Assembly (NCBI GenBank): GCA_018263355.1
Contig: JAANXH010000045.1
Location: forward strand, 1 to 51,237
Length of the DNA: 51,237 nt
Reading direction: 5' to 3'
From: Candidatus Woesearchaeota archaeon
GTDB taxonomy: Archaea; Nanobdellota; Nanobdellia; Woesearchaeales; JAGVZT01
This document shows, one piece after another, positions 15,888-24,502 of the stretch (positions within the stretch are counted from its first letter, which is position 1; every line of letters begins with the position of its first letter). The notes below the pieces were generated by a model. It worked only from the letters and a program-made list of their open reading frames with translations, was not told the origin of the DNA and did not search any database. A program made the translations under genes and the position numbers.

Positions 15888-16084
15888 CCCCTCTTAGCTC
15901 AACCGCAGAGCGCTCGGCTGTAGATGCAGAAAGAGGTTCTATTAAGAAACAATGAAATTCTGCCAGCCGTGACCGAGAGGTTCCCAGTTCAAACGACCTT
16001 TTACCGCTAACGCTTAAAAGCTCGACCAAAAAGAGGAGTCTTGGCTTCGCCAATCCTCGGGTCTTGGAAGTCTGGGAGAGGGGA
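15888..16084 (+). tRNA. tRNA-Tyr (GUA) with two introns
   Basis: Acceptor CCCCTCT (15888-15894) pairs with AGAGGGG (16077-16083), discriminator A; C1:G72 is the archaeal Tyr identity pair. D-stem GCTC/GAGC with a short seven-base loop. Anticodon arm CTCGG-CTGTAG|A-CCGAG gives anticodon GUA at 15920-15922. T-stem CCCAG/CTGGG. Intron 1 (about 15924-15971, 48 nt) is at the canonical 37/38 site; its ends can form a bulge-helix-bulge with CGGCTG/CAGCCG and CAGAA/TTCTG. Intron 2 (about 15993-16069, 77 nt) interrupts the T-loop, and removal restores TTCAAGT. TATATATG lies about 26 nt upstream and a T-run follows. No CCA encoded. Confidence 0.88.
15993..16069 (+). other. T-loop intron of tRNA-Tyr
   Basis: Boundaries are ambiguous by one or two A residues. 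It contains CTCGACCAAAAA, identical to a segment of the tRNA-Val T-loop intron, followed in both by a hairpin (here GAGGA...TTGGC-TTC-GCCAA..CCTC). GACC/GGTC near the ends can form the central helix of a bulge-helix-bulge for the splicing endonuclease. Confidence 0.7.
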
Positions 16085-16089
16085 TTTTT

Positions 16090-16437
16090 TTATAATTTAC
16101 ATTCTTTACAATTCGTGCTCTGACACAAATTATTTGTTTTTTTCCAGTTTATTGCCCAGGTTTTTATTTGTTTTAATATATTAATAAATTCCTCTCCGGA
16201 TTTTGTCAAAGAATACTCGCATTTTATTGGTACTGTTGAAGAATCAACTTTTTTATTTACCATATCTTTTTTTATTAGCTCAGATAAACGTAAAGATAGC
16301 ATTTTTGGAGTTATTTTTGGTATTTTTTCCTCAATTTCATTGTATCTTTTTTTACCTTTGTATAACTCCATTAAGATTAGCAAGGTCCATTTTTTGCCAA
16401 TTATGTCTGCTGTCTGATAAATTGCGCACTTTTCCAT
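16090..16437 (-). CDS. HxlR-family transcriptional regulator
   Basis: 115 aa winged helix-turn-helix. Typical HxlR features: N-terminal Cys (MEKCAIY), IIGKKWTLLILMELYKGKKRYNEI, recognition helix PKMLSLRLSELIKKDMV, wing KCEYSLTKSGEEF and a C-terminal Cys cluster (CQSTNCKECKL). HxlR proteins often sense reactive or redox signals through Cys. It is divergently transcribed from the ferredoxin-like gene with a shared 80-nt promoter region carrying an inverted repeat, so it probably regulates that gene and itself. Confidence 0.93.
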   Translation of the reverse strand: MEKCAIYQTADIIGKKWTLLILMELYKGKKRYNEIEEKIPKITPKMLSLRLSELIKKDMVNKKVDSSTVPIKCEYSLTKSGEEFINILKQIKTWAINWKKTNNLCQSTNCKECKL

Positions 16438-16470
16438 ACTATAGTTTTTGAAACCAACTATTATTTATAT

Positions 16471-16489
16471 AACTATCTATTTTATAGTT
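16471..16489. promoter_or_regulatory. Candidate HxlR operator
   Basis: AACTAT-CTATTTT-ATAGTT, an inverted repeat with a seven-base spacer in the HxlR/ferredoxin divergent promoter, next to TATA-like TTATATAAC (about 16462-16471). Related half-sites (ACTATAGTTT, CAACTATTA) lie closer to the HxlR start. This fits a dimeric winged-HTH regulator controlling both directions. Confidence 0.5.
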
Positions 16490-16517
16490 AATATACTAAA
16501 TATATCGAGGTGGAAAA

Positions 16518-17348
16518 ATGGTTTTAAGAGAAATTATCACAATTGATGAGGATTTATGCACTGGATGTGGAGACTGTGTTCCTGCATGTCCAGAAGGAGC
16601 CATTCAGATAATAGATGGGAAAGCAAGATTAGTAAGTGATTTACTTTGTGATGGGTTAGGTGCATGTATTGGGCATTGTCCAGAAGATGCTATAACTGTT
16701 GAAAAAAGAGAGGCAGAACCATATGATGAAAAAAAAGTGATGGAAAGTATTGTAAAACAAGGAGAAAACACGATCAGAGCTCACCTACAGCATCTCAAAG
16801 ACCATAATCAACAGGAGTTTTTTGATCAAGCTATTCTATTTCTTAAAGATAATGAGATTGATATTCCGGATTTAAAAGAACCAGGTGATGTTCCTTGTGG
16901 ATGTCCAGGATCCCAAATAATGGATTTTGAAGATACAAAAGAAAAGCAACTTCCTAAGGGTAGTATGCCTTCTCAGCTAAGGCAGTGGCCAGTGCAGCTT
17001 CATCTAGTTCCTCCACGGGCACCTTATTTTTCTGGCCAAGATGTTTTACTTGCCGCAGATTGTGTGGCTTATTCTCTTGGAGATTTTCATAAACATTTAA
17101 AATCAAAGAGCTTGGCAATTGCTTGCCCTAAATTAGACTCTAACCAAGAGGTCTATGTTAATAAACTAAGAGCTTTGATAGACAATGCAAAAATTAACAC
17201 TTTAACTGTAATGATAATGCAAGTGCCATGTTGTTCTGGATTATTAACACTGGCAAAAAAAGCAGCAGAAAACGCTGAAAGAAAGATTCCAATTAAAAAA
17301 ATTGTTGTTGGAATTAAAGGAAATATAATTAATGAAAGCTGGATGTAG
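16518..17348 (+). CDS. Bis-[4Fe-4S] ferredoxin-domain iron-sulfur protein
   Basis: 276 aa. N-terminal ferredoxin domain with two clusters: CTGCGDCVPACPEG and a second, CDGLGACIGHCPEDA. The middle is helical. The C-terminal half has Cys at CGCPG and in LAADCVAYS, IACPKLD and MQVPCCSGLL, suggesting a further metal or redox site. Homologues are conserved 4Fe-4S proteins in anaerobic archaea and bacteria, often beside redox regulators; the reaction is not known to me. Good ribosome-binding site GAGGTGG, eight bases before ATG. Divergent from HxlR and probably controlled by it. Confidence 0.9.
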   Translation: MVLREIITIDEDLCTGCGDCVPACPEGAIQIIDGKARLVSDLLCDGLGACIGHCPEDAITVEKREAEPYDEKKVMESIVKQGENTIRAHLQHLKDHNQQEFFDQAILFLKDNEIDIPDLKEPGDVPCGCPGSQIMDFEDTKEKQLPKGSMPSQLRQWPVQLHLVPPRAPYFSGQDVLLAADCVAYSLGDFHKHLKSKSLAIACPKLDSNQEVYVNKLRALIDNAKINTLTVMIMQVPCCSGLLTLAKKAAENAERKIPIKKIVVGIKGNIINESWM

Positions 17349-17385
17349 AAACGTTTAAAAACAAATCCCCCCAATTTAGTAATTA

Positions 17386-19626
17386 ATGGGTAAAAAACCA
17401 AAGATTAACAAGAAACATCTTATTATTGGAATTATAGCAGTAGTTTTGATCGTGGTATTTGTTAATTTAGGTATTAAAATAAATTTTCTGGCTAATGATG
17501 AGCTTCATATTAGGATTGAACCTTTGCAAACAAGTTTTGAGGTTGTTAATAATCAGGATTTTGAACTTAATTTTACTGTACAAAATAATAATTTTTGGTT
17601 TTGCAAAACAGAATGTGAACTAAAATTATATGATCCATATAAAGAAGAGTATATTGATACAGAGAAAATTGAGCTTGATTCAAATAGTAAAGTTGAAAAA
17701 AACTATGTTATAAATCTAAAAGAGACAAAAGAAGGACAAAGAGATTTTTATTTTGAAGTTGTATGCAATAATATTAAAACTCAAGTTTGCCAGACTAAGG
17801 AGAAAAAGATTTACAGGTCGGCATTTGCTAATGTAAATTATGTTCTTGATCCAGATAAAGCCAAGCTTGGCTCAAGTTTAAGACCAGTTTTAAATAAACA
17901 AAGCAGCCAGGTAAATTATGCTCTGAATCTTGCGAAAGAAATTGAACAGTTGAGTGGAAAAAAAACCAATCTAAATAAGTATATTATTAATCTAAATGAA
18001 CAAAAAGAATTATGGGACCAGGGAAGATATGAGGATATTGATGTTGATGAGAGCATAAATAAAACCATAATTGACCTTGAAAATCAAAAAAATGATATCT
18101 TGCAAGACACTGAGTCATATAATTTGATTGTAGAGATTATTAATGGTTTTGAAAAAAACTGGCCTGTTTTAAACAATGCTTATAAGCTTAATAATAAAGA
18201 TGTACAAAATGTTGCTGATACAGTTAATGCAAGGATTTTTGTGTTTAACCAAAGCGATTTTGAGGATTCTAGTGAATTAACTGAGAGTTTTGTTAATCTT
18301 AATATGAGTTTTTTTAATATTTTGCAGGAATACAATTATAGTTTGGTTAGAGATGATTTGATTTCGAGACACTGGAAAGTGCAGTCAAGACTCAATTATG
18401 AGCTTGAGACTAATTACTCTATTAATGGAGATGATTGTCAAAAAATAATGATGCTGGCAGAGAATTATAAGCAAATTAATAGTAATTCTAATGAATCTTT
18501 GAAAGACTATGAAGAGTACATCAATAATAGTGAATTTTTGAGTTTAAAAAAAGAGTTTAAAAAAGCAGTATTACTTAATCTTAGTGTTGAACCTGGTTTT
18601 TTTATTAATAATACTTTTTATAATAATAGCCTGAACTTATCTGCTAGAGATTATTATTCTGTTTTAGAATTTAATGATTCAAGTGTTTTGGAGTTTGAGG
18701 ATATTGCATGCACTAACTCATCTTTGGATATTGATTCTGGTGATTATGAGCTAATTAATGTTAGTAATTATACACAAGAAAGATTAATTGATGTTGATTT
18801 TGAGATTGGTAAGCCTGAGTGCTGTATTTTTGGTGAATGCTTGGAATGCATGAAAGATCCAGAATTGTATCCTGTTATTTTTGTGCATGGCCATTCTCCT
18901 TTTGAGCAGAGCCCTGTTGAAAGCTCTTACAAATCTTTGTCAAAGATGCAGATTAAGATGGGTCATGAAAGTTTTGTTAATATGGGAGATATTGATTTGG
19001 ATACATTAAATCAGGATTGGTATGGTATGAGTTACCCGGTTGCTGTTAAAGGAAGTTACTATTATACGTTTTATTATGATGCTGGTTTTTCTGCTGTTGT
19101 CAAAAAGTCATTGAGTATTGAAAATTATGCAATTAGGTTAAAAGAGATTGTAGAGAATGTTAAGGCAAATACTGGAGCAGAAAAAGTTAATATTATTGCG
19201 CACTCAATGGGTGGTTTAGTTGCACGTGAATACATATTATTGTTTGAAGAAGATGATATTGATAAGCTGATTGTTATTGGAACTCCTAACCAAGGTATTT
19301 CAGGAAGAGCAAAAAAGTTTTGTTCAACTATTGGGAATGATAAAGAGTGTGAGGATATGCACAAGAACAGTGTTTTTATGAAACGATTAAACAATTATGT
19401 TCCAGATATTGAAGTGTATACTATTTATGGAACTGGCTGTGATACTGATGGACAAGATGGAGATGGTTTAATAGCAGCAGAGGATGTTAAATTGGAATAT
19501 GCAGAAAACATTATGGTCAATGGTACTTGTGAAGATGTTTTAGGGGTTAGTTTACACAGAGACATGGTTGATCCTGAGAAATATCCTGTGGTATATGAGA
19601 TTGTTACTGAGATAATCGATAGTTGA
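17386..19626 (+). CDS. Membrane-anchored lipase-like alpha/beta hydrolase
   Basis: 746 aa. One N-terminal membrane helix (LIIGIIAVVLIVVFVNLGI, about 14-32) leaves the rest outside the cell. The middle (about 40-480) is a long Asn-rich, helical stalk with many NxS/T sequons and scattered Cys. The C-terminal domain is an alpha/beta hydrolase of the PGAP1/lipase class 2 type: VIFVHGHSP (oxyanion loop), nucleophile elbow IIAHSMGGLVAREY, likely acid in DGQDGDG and His in GVSLHRD. It could act on lipids, glycolipids or esters at the cell or host surface. A TATA-like TTTAAAAAC is about 30 nt upstream (leaderless). Stop is TGA. Confidence 0.85.
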   Translation: MGKKPKINKKHLIIGIIAVVLIVVFVNLGIKINFLANDELHIRIEPLQTSFEVVNNQDFELNFTVQNNNFWFCKTECELKLYDPYKEEYIDTEKIELDSNSKVEKNYVINLKETKEGQRDFYFEVVCNNIKTQVCQTKEKKIYRSAFANVNYVLDPDKAKLGSSLRPVLNKQSSQVNYALNLAKEIEQLSGKKTNLNKYIINLNEQKELWDQGRYEDIDVDESINKTIIDLENQKNDILQDTESYNLIVEIINGFEKNWPVLNNAYKLNNKDVQNVADTVNARIFVFNQSDFEDSSELTESFVNLNMSFFNILQEYNYSLVRDDLISRHWKVQSRLNYELETNYSINGDDCQKIMMLAENYKQINSNSNESLKDYEEYINNSEFLSLKKEFKKAVLLNLSVEPGFFINNTFYNNSLNLSARDYYSVLEFNDSSVLEFEDIACTNSSLDIDSGDYELINVSNYTQERLIDVDFEIGKPECCIFGECLECMKDPELYPVIFVHGHSPFEQSPVESSYKSLSKMQIKMGHESFVNMGDIDLDTLNQDWYGMSYPVAVKGSYYYTFYYDAGFSAVVKKSLSIENYAIRLKEIVENVKANTGAEKVNIIAHSMGGLVAREYILLFEEDDIDKLIVIGTPNQGISGRAKKFCSTIGNDKECEDMHKNSVFMKRLNNYVPDIEVYTIYGTGCDTDGQDGDGLIAAEDVKLEYAENIMVNGTCEDVLGVSLHRDMVDPEKYPVVYEIVTEIIDS

Positions 19627-19638
19627 ATTGTAACACAT

Positions 19639-20472
19639 TCAATTGCTTTGATCCACATATCCGATACACTTATTCTTCAAATCGCAATTACCACATTTTT
19701 CAATATCTTCGGGTAATGTTAAAATTATTCCAACATGATTTCTTTCATAAGAAAATAGGTCTTGACTGCTTGGATCAACACAGATAGGCAATTTCTCATA
19801 CCAATAATGTGTTTTACTGTTTTCAAGCAGAGGTTTTGTTTCTAAAATAAATGATTTCACATCACTAAACTTAGGTATTAAGGATGGTTTGTTATTCATT
19901 CTTCCTTGTTTAATCAGCCCAGATATGTTTATTCCATAAACCCCCTGCTCAACCAATAGCTCACATGTTCTTTTTAAATCCTGGACATTTAATCTAGTCA
20001 GAACAATTGTTGTTACGACTTTAATTCCCTCTTCAACCAAATTTTCAATCCCCCTTAGGGTCTGCCTATGGCTTCCTTTCACAGAAGTTATCTTATCATG
20101 GATTTCTGCATTATAGCTAAACAAAGAGGTAACCACAGAACCCTTTATTTTTTTTATTAATTCAGTATATTTTTTGTAGTAAAAAATTCTTGCATTCGTG
20201 AAGAGCTGATATCGTATGTTTTTTGATACAATATACCTGATAATTTTATCTAAATCTTTGCGCAGAAATGGTTCTCCACCATAAAGAGATATAGTTTTAA
20301 TTCCATTTTTGCACATCTCATCAATTTCTTTTTTTATCTCCCTAAATTCCTTTTTTAGTGGGACTTGGTCTACTTTATCCTGACAAATAATACAATTATT
20401 ATTGCACTGATTTGTTATAAATAAAACATTGTTTGGTAAATCTTTTTCTTTAAAAGATTTGATAGATTCCAT
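19639..20472 (-). CDS. Radical SAM protein with SPASM-like C-terminal Cys
   Basis: 277 aa. The radical SAM cluster motif is CNNNCIIC near residue 25, followed by SLYGGEPFLRKDL, the SAM-binding GGEP motif, and a TIM-barrel core. The C-terminus has CGNCDLKNKC, an abbreviated SPASM/Twitch-type auxiliary cluster motif. Such proteins modify peptides or cofactors (heme d1, PQQ or mycofactocin families). No precursor-peptide gene is adjacent except the tiny ORF far away at 15.7 kb, so substrate is unknown. Convergent with the hydrolase gene, 12 bp apart. Confidence 0.88.
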   Translation of the reverse strand: MESIKSFKEKDLPNNVLFITNQCNNNCIICQDKVDQVPLKKEFREIKKEIDEMCKNGIKTISLYGGEPFLRKDLDKIIRYIVSKNIRYQLFTNARIFYYKKYTELIKKIKGSVVTSLFSYNAEIHDKITSVKGSHRQTLRGIENLVEEGIKVVTTIVLTRLNVQDLKRTCELLVEQGVYGINISGLIKQGRMNNKPSLIPKFSDVKSFILETKPLLENSKTHYWYEKLPICVDPSSQDLFSYERNHVGIILTLPEDIEKCGNCDLKNKCIGYVDQSN

Positions 20473-20640
20473 CTGATTTTTTTAAAATAAGTTTAAGTTT
20501 AAAAATTTATCTACTTGCTTAGTTAATACACATATAGAATATACTACTTGATTAAATCCAAGGCTATTTATTTTGTAATTTGATTTTGTTCAGAAATATA
20601 ATCGACCAGGATATTCATCCTAAGGTTTATGAAGAAATAG
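20473..20640. other. Intergenic stretch with a short forward reading-frame tail
   Basis: AT-rich. The + strand has an open frame ending ...DQDIHPKVYEEIVRILD-TAA at about 20656, which reads like the C-terminus of a real protein but lacks a convincing start. It overlaps the pseudogene on the other strand. Nothing else seen. Confidence 0.25.
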
Positions 20641-20957
20641 TTAGAATTCTGGATTAACTTGTGTAAGCAGGCTCTCTGGTTGTACCATGGTTTTTGCTAT
20701 ATGATCTGGCAATAAATCTTCTTGCCCTCTGTATTTCATTTTTACACCATCTGGAATTTCTCTTGCATAGCAAGGGATTCCTGCTTGTGTTCTTCATCCT
20801 TGTATCTGATTGTAATAGCCGCATACCTTTTTCTCTCTGACCGGATCTGATTTACTAAAACTGCTGGTTTGTTTGAACCAGGATTTAAGGAAGTCATTCC
20901 CACAATATTTGTAAATCCTCCAATAGACATATCTGAAAAAAGTACTCCAATTTTCAT
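20641..20957 (-). pseudogene. Frameshifted short gene, possibly a glycosyltransferase N-terminus
   Basis: ATG 20957 opens with MKIGVLFSDMSIGGFTNIVG, which resembles a Rossmann-like N-terminus of GT-B enzymes, and stays open for 71 codons. A second frame continues seamlessly from about 20785 as AGIPCYAREIPDGVKMKYRG to TAA 20641-20643. A single-base indel near AAGCAGGAATCC would join them into a protein of about 105 aa. That is still far too short for a glycosyltransferase, so it is a decayed fragment, or a small real protein with a sequencing or assembly error. Confidence 0.5.
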
Positions 20958-21102
20958 TTTTTATAGATTGGTATACTAATTTCTATAAATATTTACGAAA
21001 ATACAATATAATTTGCCTTTTTGTATATCTATATATCTTTAACTATACCGTAAGTGAACTAAAACTTAAAGTAGTATACTCAACCGTATATTATTATATA
21101 TT

Positions 21103-23640
21103 TTACTTACTATTAAACAACTTCTTTGTGAGCTTTAGTTGTTTTTCTAGAATCTTATGTTTGTTGTTTTTTGGATTGTATAATGAAACTCTGGTTTTTA
21201 TTTTTTCTACTAGTTTGTGGATTTCTATCTTAAGACCCATTTTTTTCAGCAGGATAATTGTTTTTTTCTGGCTTTCTCTAAGTGGCTCATAATCTAGTTT
21301 GCATTCTACAAATTTGAATTTATTTCGATAGCAGATAAAGTCTGGCATTCCATGATGCACATCACAGATGTATTTTAGATGCTCGAGTTTTTCTGGATGA
21401 TGTTTTTTTAGTAGTCTTATCAATTTAGAATATTTTTTTTGTACATTTGGGTAATTGTCTTTTCTTAATATATTTATCAAAGAGCCTTTCCATACTTCCC
21501 AGCCTTGTTTTTCTAATCTTTTTTTGATTAATTTTTCAGACAGGCCTCTTTTTTCAGCATAGGTTTTTTTGATGGGTATATAGATGCATTTGACAAAATC
21601 TTTTATTGTGGTTTGTTTTTCTTTTTCTATTAATCCTTTTATGTCTTGTTTTGTATAACCAAATTGCTGGAGCAGTACATATAAAGATTTGACAAGAAGT
21701 TTTTTGTAATAAGCTATATCTGGATTTTTATTGTAATCTTCTGGAAGAACTACTCCCTGCTCTGTGATTATGTAATGGATGTGCTGGCCAGGTTTTACAA
21801 TAATACCTTTTTTTCTCAAAGATTTTATTGCATATTTTTGAGGTATGTTGTTTTTGTAATCTGTTTTACTTATTGTGATTGAGCATGCCATCAGTGCTGC
21901 ATCATATTTATCAAGATTTTCAATTGTTTTTTTCAGCAGATTTATCAGCACAGAAATTTTTGTTTTTATTTGGTCTTCTGCAGTGCATTCTCCCATTATT
22001 TTGAGTGCAGATTTCTGAAATTTTTTTACTATTTCTGGAGTATTTCTTTTTCTAAGTTCTATACCTCTTGCTTTTATTTCTCTGTTTCTAAAAACTCCAA
22101 AGTATGTTGAGGGCAATGGTCTATAAGGATCGTTTACTGATGCTAAAAAAACAACCCAGTTAAAGATTCCTTTAAACCCTACTGGGATTCCGGTCATTGT
22201 TTGAAGTTCTTTGCAAAATTCTCTTACTTCTTTTTCTTTGATATTTTTTTTCTTGATGAATAATGAGTCAACTATCCCATGCACTACTTCAAAACCGTAT
22301 TCTTCTGCCAATTTTGCAGATTTTAGTAATGTTTCCCTAGCATAGGCACATATTGCCATATGTGAGCTTGGCAATCCTAATTTAAATTCCCTGAATCTTA
22401 AGTAGCCATAGCTTGTTACTAAGACCCACTTTAATCCTCTAGCTTTTGCTTTGTTTATAGATGAAGGTATTTTTTTGTATTGCATTCTCTTATCTAATAA
22501 GGGTTTTATTGCTCTGGGCACTAAACCTTTGAATCTTAATGAGGCTTTTATTGGTAAGTCAGGTACTTTATCAAAAGGTCCTTTTTCTGACAATAGTGTT
22601 TCAGCACTTATGTTATGATTGTAGATTAACCAAGGAAACATGCTTGAGAAGTCAACTTCTGCAACATTTTTGTGAAATCCTATTTTTGGGTCAAATGTGT
22701 GCGCCCCTCTATCTGCTTTTAATAGATGGAACATATTAATTGGTTTATCTATTGGTTTTTCTTTATAAGGTACAAGATAATTATCATTTATCATCTCTTT
22801 TATTAATGCGGACTGGAATGCAGCTCCAAAACTTCTGGATGCAACTGTCTGAAATCTTGTTCCTGTCATCCTGCTGAGTTCAGCTATTGCCTCTGTGCTG
22901 CATATATTACCCACCATTGTGGAATTGTCTATCAGGAATCTGCCATTTAGTTTTATTGAGTAATTCTGGTAGCGCACATTTCCATAAGAGTAAAATGATT
23001 TTCCGCCTTTGTATTTTATGGGATATGAGTCCCAACGGTGGAAACTAAAACTGAGGTTATTCTTCCTAAGTTTTTCTGCTAGCAAAGGAAGTCTTGCATA
23101 AGCATAGTCCATCCTGATCACATCTGGATCTAGTTTTTGGAATTTTTCTACAAATTCTTCAACACTTACTGTCTTATTATTGAATTTGATTTTGTTGTTT
23201 TCTAAATTAAGATCAAGTTTTGTTAGAGGAATTGTGTATTCCTGCTTGATAGGTTTTACTTTGTTATCCTTTAGAATTATTTGCGAGCATGGCTTTAATT
23301 TATTTTCATACAAAAACATCTGCTCAGGTTTTATGTCTGCATTATATAATGGGATTCTGTACAGGGTTATTTTTTCAAGATATCTTACAAGATTTTCAAA
23401 ATTACTAAGATTAAAAACTGGAACTGCAAGAACTTTTTTTGTTTTAAACGGAGTTTTTCTTGTAGGTTTTAGGAATTGAATATTGTGTTTTTTTAAGATT
23501 TGTTCTGCTTTTTTATCAATGTAGACAAACATACGGCAGGTTTTTTCAAGCTTGATATTTTGTTTTCCCTTTATCCATAATACAATAGAGTTCTTGTTCC
23601 TGTACGTATCGATTAACCAGGCTTTCATATTGTTTTTCAA
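21103..23640 (-). CDS. Degenerate family B DNA polymerase (PolB2-like) with C-terminal VRR-NUC nuclease
   Basis: 845 aa. Polymerase motif A is VDFSSMFP with its Asp (about residue 332). Motif B is KWVLVTSYG, with the usual N-S replaced by V-T. Motif C is GIVDSLF, where the first Asp of DTD is Ile (about 455). The exonuclease region (DPDVIRMDYAYARLP) lacks a clear DxE. This matches the archaeal PolB2 group, known for altered active sites. From about 760 a PD-(D/E)XK VRR-NUC domain follows: GMPDF...KFVECK...ESQ. ATG at 23628 (MKAWLID) is an equally good start. The 5' end overlaps the preceding gene by 80 to 95 nt, so all three genes form one operon. Probably DNA repair or lesion tolerance. Confidence 0.85.
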   Translation of the reverse strand: MKNNMKAWLIDTYRNKNSIVLWIKGKQNIKLEKTCRMFVYIDKKAEQILKKHNIQFLKPTRKTPFKTKKVLAVPVFNLSNFENLVRYLEKITLYRIPLYNADIKPEQMFLYENKLKPCSQIILKDNKVKPIKQEYTIPLTKLDLNLENNKIKFNNKTVSVEEFVEKFQKLDPDVIRMDYAYARLPLLAEKLRKNNLSFSFHRWDSYPIKYKGGKSFYSYGNVRYQNYSIKLNGRFLIDNSTMVGNICSTEAIAELSRMTGTRFQTVASRSFGAAFQSALIKEMINDNYLVPYKEKPIDKPINMFHLLKADRGAHTFDPKIGFHKNVAEVDFSSMFPWLIYNHNISAETLLSEKGPFDKVPDLPIKASLRFKGLVPRAIKPLLDKRMQYKKIPSSINKAKARGLKWVLVTSYGYLRFREFKLGLPSSHMAICAYARETLLKSAKLAEEYGFEVVHGIVDSLFIKKKNIKEKEVREFCKELQTMTGIPVGFKGIFNWVVFLASVNDPYRPLPSTYFGVFRNREIKARGIELRKRNTPEIVKKFQKSALKIMGECTAEDQIKTKISVLINLLKKTIENLDKYDAALMACSITISKTDYKNNIPQKYAIKSLRKKGIIVKPGQHIHYIITEQGVVLPEDYNKNPDIAYYKKLLVKSLYVLLQQFGYTKQDIKGLIEKEKQTTIKDFVKCIYIPIKKTYAEKRGLSEKLIKKRLEKQGWEVWKGSLINILRKDNYPNVQKKYSKLIRLLKKHHPEKLEHLKYICDVHHGMPDFICYRNKFKFVECKLDYEPLRESQKKTIILLKKMGLKIEIHKLVEKIKTRVSLYNPKNNKHKILEKQLKLTKKLFNSK

Positions 23641-23863
23641 ATTCTTTTATTTTCTTTTCCTGCTCAAGAATTATTGATAGTAAAACAAATGCCCAGACAT
23701 GGATGCTGCTGGCATAGCTTATATTACTGATATGTTTCAGAGGCTGTTTTAGCAATTTTTGGTAAATTTCTGCATCTTCTTGCCTCATTGATTTTCCGTA
23801 TTTTTCTAACTCTTTTAATATCTTATCCAATACTATTCTTTGGCTCCATACTGTGTGTCCCAT
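23546..23863 (-). CDS. Small helical protein of the PolB2 cassette
   Basis: 105 aa, helical, with a coiled-coil-like segment (EQEKKIKEFEKQYESLVNRYVQEQE). No enzymatic motif. Its start overlaps the stop of the RecA-like gene (TAATG) and its last 80 to 95 nt overlap the polymerase gene, so translation of the three is coupled. It may bridge the RecA-like protein and the polymerase. Family not recognised by name. Confidence 0.8.
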   Translation of the reverse strand: MGHTVWSQRIVLDKILKELEKYGKSMRQEDAEIYQKLLKQPLKHISNISYASSIHVWAFVLLSIILEQEKKIKEFEKQYESLVNRYVQEQELYCIMDKGKTKYQA

Positions 23864-24288
23864 TATACTTCTACAATTTTACAATATTGTTGTGCAAGAT
23901 CTTCATGTATAGTATTTTCCTGGATTCCAACTAAGATATTATGTGTTTTTGAAAGATTTGATATAAGTTCCCAGGAGTGTTTAAAGATCTCTTTGTTTTC
24001 CTCTTCATTATCATAATCAAATAACCTTGTGAATGTTGTTATGATTATATTTGTAGCACCTATACTTTTTGATATGCTCTTTAGATTTTTCAGGGTATCT
24101 CTTAGTTTATAGATTAGATCTATGTTTATCACATATATTTTATCAAAGTCCTCCTCAAAAGAAAGGAGCAGATGCGGGTTTGCATAGTTTGCACAGTCTA
24201 GAATCAGTGAAGGAAGGTGCTCTGAAGCATGAGCTAGCAAAGCTGTATTTACTGCCTCGCATCTGCCCTTGTATACTGAAAGTGTCAT
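23863..24288 (-). CDS. RecA/RadA-like protein lacking Walker A
   Basis: 141 aa. The core LILDCANYANPHLLL, then IYVINIDLIYKLRDTL and NIIITTFTRLF, resembles strands 2 to 4 of RecA/KaiC-fold ATPases, but no GxxxxGKT precedes it. It is therefore probably a catalytically dead RecA-fold paralogue, much shorter than RadA (about 320 aa). First gene of the operon with the helical protein and the PolB2-like polymerase. By analogy with ImuA, a RecA-like non-ATPase partner of a degenerate polymerase in bacteria, it may recruit the polymerase; this is inference. Confidence 0.7.
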   Translation of the reverse strand: MTLSVYKGRCEAVNTALLAHASEHLPSLILDCANYANPHLLLSFEEDFDKIYVINIDLIYKLRDTLKNLKSISKSIGATNIIITTFTRLFDYDNEEENKEIFKHSWELISNLSKTHNILVGIQENTIHEDLAQQYCKIVEV

Positions 24289-24502
24289 AAATAAGGAAAG
24301 GGTTTATGGTTTAAAATAGCTTACGCACAAATGTCCAGTGAGAAAATGAATTCTCCAGATTCTCGACAATTTTCCAATAGATTTAAATATCAAATCCAAT
24401 TACCTTTTTACATGATAACAGATTTACATAACAAGTTTGATTTTACTAGTTATTTCTATATGTGATTTTGTTTCTCATTGTTTATTAGCCTTTTTTAAAA
24501 AA

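Noticed and set aside
24437-24502. N-terminal extension of the GAPDH-like ORF as a membrane anchor
   Set aside because: The Rossmann strand begins at once after ATG 24503; a membrane helix before a cytosolic dehydrogenase fold is unlikely.
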